Source: Bacillota bacterium (GTDB lineage Bacteria > Bacillota > Clostridia > Lachnospirales > Lachnospiraceae). Taken from it: DNA of 29,816 bases. The number at the start of each line of letters is the position of its first letter. The first letter of the stretch is position 1. The stretch covers positions 1 to 29,816 of the forward strand of contig JAEZPG010000037.1 of the NCBI GenBank assembly GCA_023413555.1, written 5' to 3'. The position numbers and the translations under genes were made by a program. Under the pieces are notes generated by a model. The model was given only the letters and a program-made list of their open reading frames with translations. It made no database searches and was not told where the DNA came from. Shown here piece after piece: positions 23,987 through 29,816 of this stretch.

Positions 23987-24955
23987 ATGAATAATCTAAT
24001 CTTTAGTCTCAATGCCACCCTTCCTGTTTTTCTTATGATGGTTTTGGGTTATTTTCTAAGATATATTAAAATGTTAGGACCTGAGTTTATTAAAAATGCC
24101 AACACTTTAAACTTTAAAGTTACCTTGCCAGTACTTCTATTTGTGGATATTGGCGCATCAGATATCAGTTCTAGATGGGACACGTTCTACGTGATGTTTT
24201 GTATGATTGCCACTACCATTGGTTTCTTTATCATCTGGGGTTTGACCAAACTATTTATGAAGGACCAAGATATGACAGGTGCCTTTGTTCAGGCTTCTTT
24301 TCGAAGCAGTGCTGCAGTCTTGGGAGTAGCCTTTATACAGAATATGTACGGAAATGCTGGTATGGCACCGTTGATGATTATAGGAACAGTCCCTTTATTT
24401 AACATCTATTCTGTCATTGTTCTAACCTTTGAGGGCAATAGCCAGTCTATGGAAGCTAAAAAAAAGGCAAAGTTGAAAGCTGCCATAATTAATATAGGCA
24501 AAAATCCTATTATCCTAAGTATATTAGCTGGTATTACTTTTTCCCTTATACCAGTTAAACTTCCTTACATATTAAACAAAACCTTAACTAACATAGCCGC
24601 TTTAGCTACCCCTCTTGCTCTTCTCGCCTTAGGAGCAGGTTTCGAAGGAAGAAACGCTCTGAAAAAATTAAAACCGACTATGGTAGCTTCCTTGATTAAA
24701 CTTATAGCACTACCTGCTATTTTTATTCCAGTTGCCTGCATATTAGGCTTTCATGATGAAAAGCTGGTTGCACTGCTTATTATGTTGGCCTCGCCTACCA
24801 CTGTCAGCTGTTACATTATGGCAGAAAGCATGGACAACGATGGCGTACTGACTTCCAGTATCATCGTTGCCACAACTTTTATTGGTGCCTTTACCTTAAC
24901 AGGCTGGATTTATATATTACGAGCCATGAACTTAATCTCTAATTCAGCCGTCTAG
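23987..24955 (+). CDS. AEC family transporter (auxin efflux carrier-like permease)
   Basis: The product has 322 residues in a 10-helix arrangement split by a charged central loop (about 150-165). The AEC/PF03547 fold is supported by the N-terminal LPVFLMMVLGYFLRYIKML, FRSSAAVLGVAFIQNMYG and LGAGFEGRNALKKLKP. The C-terminal LASPTTVSCYIMAESM also fits. Bacterial members move organic acids such as malate or malonate; the substrate here is unknown. AGAAGGAG precedes the ATG. Its stop codon overlaps the sbcC stop codon on the opposite strand. Confidence 0.9.
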   Translation: MNNLIFSLNATLPVFLMMVLGYFLRYIKMLGPEFIKNANTLNFKVTLPVLLFVDIGASDISSRWDTFYVMFCMIATTIGFFIIWGLTKLFMKDQDMTGAFVQASFRSSAAVLGVAFIQNMYGNAGMAPLMIIGTVPLFNIYSVIVLTFEGNSQSMEAKKKAKLKAAIINIGKNPIILSILAGITFSLIPVKLPYILNKTLTNIAALATPLALLALGAGFEGRNALKKLKPTMVASLIKLIALPAIFIPVACILGFHDEKLVALLIMLASPTTVSCYIMAESMDNDGVLTSSIIVATTFIGAFTLTGWIYILRAMNLISNSAV

Positions 24956-27900
24956 GAAATATCCAACTTTAAGATGCTGCCATCTCTCTTCTTCTCCAAA
25001 AGTATTTTCTTGTCAATACGTTCTTTTAATTCCGCTACATGGGAGATAATACCTACTAGACGGTTTCCTATTGTTAAAGCATTAAGCGCTGATAATGCCT
25101 GTTCTAAGGAATTGGAGTCTAAAGAGCCAAAGCCCTCATCAACAAACATAGCATCTACTTCAATTCCACCAGCGAAACTTTGAATGATATCGCTTAATCC
25201 TAAAGCAAGAGATAAGGCTGCTTTAAAGGACTCCCCACCAGATAATGTTTTGACTGAACGAGGTTTTCCGGAGTAATGGTCCATAACTTCAATATCTAGA
25301 CCTGTATTCTTTCTCAAGTTGGTGGCTTCGTCCTTACGTTGTAGCTCATACTGTCCATCTGTCATTCGTCTCAGCCTGTCGTTGGCTGCTGCAAGAATCT
25401 GGTCAAAATAAAAAGCCTGTACATATTGTTCAAAGGCGATCTTAGCCTTTCCAGATAAATTCCCATTGGCTGTCTTACTTAGTCGTTCATACACAGCAAA
25501 CTCATCTGTTTTATCCTTATGTTGAGAATAAGCAGAAGCCACTTTTTTTAATATATCCACATTCTGATTGGTGGTAAAACGAATAGATTCCATACGTTCA
25601 GCCAGACCATCCTTTTCCTTAGATATCCTTTCCTCTTCCTCTCTATGAAGAGTTATGCTCCTACGTTCCTTACCCTCTAAAGCCTTTGATAGTTCTGTAA
25701 TGGACTGCTTTACTTTAGTCATACTATCCCGGTAAGCCGTAATTTCCTCTTGCATAAGTTGAATAGTTTTTTCTGATAAAAGGGCTGCTTTGTAAATCTC
25801 TTCTGATCCAAAACCTCGATCTTGTAAAGCTCTCTCATAGGCCTGTCCTGCTGTCTTTCTCTTTAGCTCTAATTTTATTTGTTGCTCTAAATTATCATGA
25901 AGAACTGCCTCTGTTCGCTGTGCCTTTTCACTTACTTCCTGAAATTTTCTAATAGTCTCTTCTAATCCTTCCTTAAGATCTGTGTACTCCTTTTCTTCCT
26001 GTGCTATTGTAGACTGTAATTCCTTGAGACTACTAAAACTGACCTCTTTTTTTATAAAAACAAGACTTGCTTCTATGCCACTTAATTGCTGTTGCAAACT
26101 ACTATTCTGTTTTTCTTTGTCTTCTAGCTTAGCCTGTAAGGTCCCGATCTTTTCTTCTAATTCTAGCTGCTGTCCTTCTAATTGGGCCTTTCTCTTAATC
26201 CCCTCAGTAGCATCCTTATAACTATTCTTTAAGGTCGCAAGCTCTTTTTCAATCTGATTCTTTACCTTATCTAAAACATCCTTGTAGGGCTGTTCAAAGA
26301 TTATCTCCTTAAACTCAATAAACTCCGTTGCGGCCTTTACAAATAGCTCCTTCTTATACTCTAATGTATTGGTTTTACTACTGCAAATCTCACTTTCCTT
26401 TTGCATGGCTTCATGAGCTTTTGTAAGTCTTGTCTTTAAATCTTTTAACTCTTCCTTGGTCAGTGCACCACTAGTTAGTGGAGCCTTTACGGGATGATGA
26501 GTGGAACCACAAACTGGACATGGCATACCCTCCTTAAGATCTGCTGCCATAATACCCGCCTGTTCCTTCATATAGAGCTGCTCTACTTCATTATAGTTAG
26601 TGTTTTCCTCATTATAAAAGTTGATTTTCTGTAGGAGAATTTCCTTTGCTTGGCTTAATTCCTGCTGTTCTTTTACAATTTGGAGAAACTGTTGGCTTAG
26701 ATCATCTACAGTTTGCTTTTTATGACACAACTGATCTAAGGTTGCCTCAATCGTGGCCTTTCTCACCTCAATACCCTTTAACTCCTCCAGTTTTTCTTTG
26801 CCGAAGTTTCGGTCTTGCTCCATGTTTACTTTTTGTTTTCTATCCCTATCTAATTCCTGCTGTAGAGACAAGATAGCTTCTTGAATACGACCTCTCTCCT
26901 TTTCAATATCCGTAATTTGATCGTACCTGACAATCTCCTCCCTACGTTTTACCATGAGACCAGCTAGTTCCTGGATTCTAGGCTGATTCTTCTCCCGATT
27001 CTCCTTCTCTACCAAAAGAACAGCCAATAATGATTTCAGGCTTCCTTCCTCCTGCCTTAACTCAGCAATCTTCCTCTTAAAACTCTCTTCCTCAATTACC
27101 AGATTCCGATATATTTCCTCAAGTGGTTTGACGTATTGCAAGGCAACCATTCCCTGTTGTAACGCCTTTGCCTTTTCATCCATTTCAGAGGCTTGATTCA
27201 TTAACTTCTGCTCTTCTTCCTTCGCCCTCTCTAAGGTAGCAAACATTCCATTTACCTGCTCTAACTGTGCTATCTTTTTCCTACACTCCGTAAGCTTTCC
27301 TTCCAACTCCTTATACTGAGCAGTTAGGGAAATATGCTGTTCCTTGTTCTCCCTTACCATTTCAGAGATTAGAGAAATAAGCTTTTCTGTATCGTGTATA
27401 CTTTTATTCTGTAAAAGCTGATGTATGGTTTCATAGAACCGGTTGTCTTTTGGACATTGCACGTCATGAAAATACTGAAATATGCGGTTGGTAATCTCCT
27501 CACATTCTCCCCGTAGACGGTTTGTAGATACACCGAGGCGTTCTTGAATGTTAACATATATACCAGTACCGAATATTTTACGAAGTATCGCTGACCTCTT
27601 ATCACTGTCTGCCACCAAAAGTTCCAAGAACTCTCCTTGGGCAATCATAGCAATCTGCTTGTATTGAGCCCAGTTGATGCCTAAAAGATCTTCCACAGCA
27701 TTGGTAACCTTACGGAAATCAACCACCTTCCTTCCCTCAGGGAAGGTTAACTCAGCGCCTTGGCTTTCCATGGTTTCCCCATTACCTCTTAAACTTGGTC
27801 TCTTATACTGAGGATTTCTTCTGATAAAATACTTCTTCCCTTTATGAATAAATGTTAGTTCTACAAAGGTCTTAACCCCTTTTTCCGCATACTGACTTCG

Positions 27901-28107
27901 CAGAGCCATGTTATTCTCTTCATTTCGTCTTTCTCCAGAAGGAGAACCAAAGAGAGCAAAACTAATGGCATCGAATATAGTCGTCTTTCCTGAACCAGTG
28001 TCTCCGCTAACAAGAAATAACCCTTGTCCTCCCAGCTTTTCAAAATCTATTGTAACCTCATTTTTAAAAGGTCCAAATGCACTAATTACTAATTTTGTTG
28101 GTTTCAT
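24952..28107 (-). CDS. sbcC: Nuclease SbcCD subunit C
   Basis: The product has 1051 residues and is an SMC-like ATPase of the Rad50/SbcC family. It has an N-terminal Walker A, GDTGSGKTT (35-43), then a Q-loop MIAQGEF. Two long coiled-coil arms flank a zinc hook CPVC (530-533) followed by GSTHHPV. The C-terminal lobe has the signature LSGGESFKAALSLALGLSD and Walker B DAMFVDEGFGSLD. With SbcD it cleaves hairpins and processes DNA ends and stalled forks. It overlaps sbcD by four bases (ATGA-type coupling). It converges with the AEC gene without an intervening terminator. Confidence 0.97.
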   Translation of the reverse strand: MKPTKLVISAFGPFKNEVTIDFEKLGGQGLFLVSGDTGSGKTTIFDAISFALFGSPSGERRNEENNMALRSQYAEKGVKTFVELTFIHKGKKYFIRRNPQYKRPSLRGNGETMESQGAELTFPEGRKVVDFRKVTNAVEDLLGINWAQYKQIAMIAQGEFLELLVADSDKRSAILRKIFGTGIYVNIQERLGVSTNRLRGECEEITNRIFQYFHDVQCPKDNRFYETIHQLLQNKSIHDTEKLISLISEMVRENKEQHISLTAQYKELEGKLTECRKKIAQLEQVNGMFATLERAKEEEQKLMNQASEMDEKAKALQQGMVALQYVKPLEEIYRNLVIEEESFKRKIAELRQEEGSLKSLLAVLLVEKENREKNQPRIQELAGLMVKRREEIVRYDQITDIEKERGRIQEAILSLQQELDRDRKQKVNMEQDRNFGKEKLEELKGIEVRKATIEATLDQLCHKKQTVDDLSQQFLQIVKEQQELSQAKEILLQKINFYNEENTNYNEVEQLYMKEQAGIMAADLKEGMPCPVCGSTHHPVKAPLTSGALTKEELKDLKTRLTKAHEAMQKESEICSSKTNTLEYKKELFVKAATEFIEFKEIIFEQPYKDVLDKVKNQIEKELATLKNSYKDATEGIKRKAQLEGQQLELEEKIGTLQAKLEDKEKQNSSLQQQLSGIEASLVFIKKEVSFSSLKELQSTIAQEEKEYTDLKEGLEETIRKFQEVSEKAQRTEAVLHDNLEQQIKLELKRKTAGQAYERALQDRGFGSEEIYKAALLSEKTIQLMQEEITAYRDSMTKVKQSITELSKALEGKERRSITLHREEEERISKEKDGLAERMESIRFTTNQNVDILKKVASAYSQHKDKTDEFAVYERLSKTANGNLSGKAKIAFEQYVQAFYFDQILAAANDRLRRMTDGQYELQRKDEATNLRKNTGLDIEVMDHYSGKPRSVKTLSGGESFKAALSLALGLSDIIQSFAGGIEVDAMFVDEGFGSLDSNSLEQALSALNALTIGNRLVGIISHVAELKERIDKKILLEKKRDGSILKLDIS

Positions 28108-29237
28108 ACTTTATCACCTGCCAATCCCTCTAAAAGCTTTGTCATGATTCTTAGTTCCTGTTCATTCATTGGCTGATTATTCTGCATCTCATAGAATTCA
28201 TTAAATAACTGTAGTGGTGTCTTAGACTTTACATCCTTAGCAGCCATCTTGGAATGCTCCTTCATCGCAGTTCTGCTATTTCTAAAGTCCAATTTCATGA
28301 TATTAGGATACACTACTCTTAGTCTTCCCATAGGATCTACAAGATTTTCTTCATCAGTTAAGGTGACATGGATGTAGTCTGTGGTATAATTTTTTAAATC
28401 AACCAACTGATTAATTTCTCCCTCAACCTCTCTCATGTCTCGAGTAGGATGTAATGGCAGTAATTCATAGCTCACCTTCCCCTTTTCTGATAGAGTAACC
28501 ATAGTAACTGATTTACGCTGTTTAACTTCACTAAAACTATATTTTAGAGGAGACCCAGCATAGCGGATGGTATCCCGGCCGATTCTTTGCGGACCGTGAA
28601 GATGTCCCAGGGCTACATAGTCGAAATCCTTAAATACACTTGCATCAATCTGGTCCATCCCCCCTAAAGACTCCAGTTCAGACTCACTTCTTTCAGGCCT
28701 CTCCCCTCCGGAAATGATAAACTGATGAGCCACCAATACATTACGCTTCAACACATCTATAGGCGTAGCTTCTATGACTGCTTCTAAGGCATCTTGATAA
28801 CTCTCCACCTCCGGAAAGTAAGGAGTTACTATGGCTGGCTTGATAAATGGTAGAAGATAGAACTCAATAGACCCATATTCATCCTGTAGTTCAATATGCT
28901 TTACTTCTCCCCCAAATACCCCTGCAATATGGATATTATTATGCTCCATAATCCTGCCTCCATAATCCAGACGATCTGCCGAGTCATGATTTCCACTGAC
29001 TATCAATATAGCGATTTTTAATGTGCTCAGCCGTGTTAAAAAATTATCAAATAATGTAACAGCCTCTATGCTTGGTATGCTTTTATCGTAAACATCTCCG
29101 GCAATTACTACTGCCTGAGGTTTTTCTTTCTCCACAATTCCAATGATCTGCTGTAGTATATGATTCTGATCTTCAATCATGGAAAACTCATTTACTCTTT
29201 TTCCAATATGCAAATCCGATAGATGTAAAAATTTCAT
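28104..29237 (-). CDS. sbcD: Nuclease SbcCD subunit D
   Basis: The product has 377 residues and is an Mre11/SbcD-type calcineurin-like phosphoesterase. Metal-binding motifs are in order: DLHIGK at the N-terminus, GDVYD, GNHDSADR, VAHQFI, and ALGHLHGPQ. A C-terminal capping/SbcC-binding region follows. It is the Mn2+-dependent nuclease subunit, acting with SbcC on hairpins and double-strand ends. GAGGAG lies six bases before the ATG. It is first in the operon; a 12-bp inverted repeat lies in its leader. Confidence 0.97.
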   Translation of the reverse strand: MKFLHLSDLHIGKRVNEFSMIEDQNHILQQIIGIVEKEKPQAVVIAGDVYDKSIPSIEAVTLFDNFLTRLSTLKIAILIVSGNHDSADRLDYGGRIMEHNNIHIAGVFGGEVKHIELQDEYGSIEFYLLPFIKPAIVTPYFPEVESYQDALEAVIEATPIDVLKRNVLVAHQFIISGGERPERSESELESLGGMDQIDASVFKDFDYVALGHLHGPQRIGRDTIRYAGSPLKYSFSEVKQRKSVTMVTLSEKGKVSYELLPLHPTRDMREVEGEINQLVDLKNYTTDYIHVTLTDEENLVDPMGRLRVVYPNIMKLDFRNSRTAMKEHSKMAAKDVKSKTPLQLFNEFYEMQNNQPMNEQELRIMTKLLEGLAGDKV

Positions 29238-29269
29238 GCTTATCTCCTCTCTTTGTTATTGTCATACTA

Positions 29270-29306
29270 TTCATTTTACTATGGTTGGAAGTCTTAGTAA
29301 AATGAA
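29270..29306. repeat. 12-bp perfect inverted repeat upstream of sbcD
   Basis: TTCATTTTACTA (29270-29281) and TAGTAAAATGAA (29295-29306) are exact inverted copies separated by 13 bases. On the minus strand a TATAAT (29313-29308) directly precedes it, so it would form a hairpin at the 5' end of sbcDC mRNA or an operator over its start. No T-run is present, so it is not a terminator. Confidence 0.6.
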
Positions 29307-29394
29307 AATTATATCTTTCTTCATGTTATAATTAATTACGCTAATTCTGTCGTTATTCATTAAATTTTGTAATATTTAAACGTTTGTTAACGAA

Positions 29395-29423
29395 TTGACA
29401 TACATTATGTCGCTTGATATAAT
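29395..29423 (+). promoter_or_regulatory. Consensus promoter of the lipoprotein gene
   Basis: TTGACA (29395-29400), a 17-base spacer and TATAAT (29418-29423) match the sigma-A consensus perfectly, about 41 bases before the ATG. Confidence 0.8.
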
Positions 29424-29464
29424 AAGCCATGAGATACATCAATTCATATTTGGAGGATTTTATA

Positions 29465-29816
29465 ATGAGAAATAAGAAACTAGTTCAAGCAACTGTTGCT
29501 ACTGCTCTTTGTTTAGCAGTTTTAACTGGATGCTCCAGTAAAAAAGAAGACAATACATCAACTCCAGCCCCTTCACAAACAGCTACTGTACAGCCTACAG
29601 CTGAGCCAACTGTTTCTCCATCTGAAGATACAACTACTATCACTTTAAAAGATGGAACATATACTAAGAAATCCGAAGCTCCTGAGAACGACTATACTTA
29701 TGAAATGAAAATGACTGTTGAAGGTGGTAAAATTACAGCCCTTACTTATGAAGGATATGACAAAGACGGTAATTCCAAAACTCAGTTATCCTTAGATGGT
29801 AAATATGTAATGACCG
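29465..29816 (+). CDS. Lipoprotein, FMN-binding-like domain, partial at window end
   Basis: The first 117 residues are visible; the gene runs off the right edge. A lipoprotein signal peptide (MRNKK, hydrophobic core, lipobox LTGC at about 20-23) is followed by a low-complexity Ser/Thr/Pro linker (about 30-58). A repeat-like domain follows, beginning DGTYTKKSEAPENDYTYEM and continuing with VEGGKITALTYEGYDKDG. This last pattern is seen in FMN-binding-domain lipoproteins of Clostridia; the assignment is tentative because the end is missing. GGAGG eight bases upstream sets the ATG start. A strong promoter suggests good expression of an extracytoplasmic anchored protein. Confidence 0.75.
   Translation, partial: MRNKKLVQATVATALCLAVLTGCSSKKEDNTSTPAPSQTATVQPTAEPTVSPSEDTTTITLKDGTYTKKSEAPENDYTYEMKMTVEGGKITALTYEGYDKDGNSKTQLSLDGKYVMT

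Noticed and set aside
24175..24402. Plus-strand frame inside the AEC permease gene
   Set aside because: It is a shifted frame of the real gene without its own start signals.
26646..26876. Plus-strand frame within sbcC
   Set aside because: It is antisense to the coiled-coil region, with no start signals or recognisable product.
1..29816. CRISPR arrays, tRNA genes, insertion sequences, riboswitches
   Set aside because: No regularly spaced direct repeats, no cloverleaf-like tRNA sequence, no transposase frames and no recognisable riboswitch core were seen by eye; a covariance-model scan was not possible.

Overview
This is an AT-rich stretch of a low-GC Gram-positive chromosome, most likely a Clostridia member of the Lachnospiraceae (Lachnoclostridium-like). 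The support is a dgt-dnaG-rpoD-trmK-nif3 replication/transcription block, an FeoAB system with a small Cys-rich partner, an xpaC-telA pair, strong AAGGAGG-type ribosome sites, TTG/GTG starts, and several near-consensus sigma-A promoters. The genus is inferred, not proven. No tRNA, rRNA, CRISPR array, insertion sequence or phage gene was seen, and no gene-free stretch exceeds 300 bases.

Layout. Positions 1-166 hold a hairpin that probably ends the first operon. From 7788 down to 167, all on the minus strand, lies a 'macromolecular synthesis' cluster: dGTPase-like HD hydrolase, primase DnaG, housekeeping sigma factor RpoD, tRNA m1A22 methyltransferase TrmK, a Nif3/YqfO protein, and a TGS-domain nucleoside kinase. 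A hairpin separates rpoD from trmK. From 10417 to 7850 is an iron-uptake operon, feoA-feoB-FeoB-associated Cys-rich peptide. It is driven by a perfect TTGACA-17-TATAAT promoter whose start point overlaps a near-perfect Fur box. From 11829 to 10501 is a second minus operon: queuosine gene queH, a 70-residue Cys-rich membrane zinc-ribbon protein, and a DUF2085 membrane protein.

The middle holds mostly single genes: a flavin-reductase-like protein (+), 3-dehydroquinate dehydratase AroD (-), a two-gene ABC exporter (+), a large membrane-anchored alpha/beta hydrolase (-), and a PutP-type Na+/solute symporter (+). From 22616 to 19516 on the minus strand is an operon for an XpaC-family membrane protein, TelA, and a 212-residue protein I do not recognise.

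The right part has GalE (-) divergent from an AEC-family permease (+). The permease converges on and overlaps by 4 bases the sbcD-sbcC nuclease operon (-). A putative FMN-binding-type lipoprotein (+) starts near the end and runs off the window.

Most genes are core housekeeping or common accessory genes. The parts most worth a second look are the xpaC-telA-unknown operon, the His-rich insert in FeoB, the zinc-ribbon/DUF2085 genes with queH, the membrane hydrolase with a C-terminal beta-rich domain, and several unexplained inverted repeats (upstream of sbcD, downstream of rpoD and galE, and around 15080-15215). I found no clear undescribed multi-gene system.
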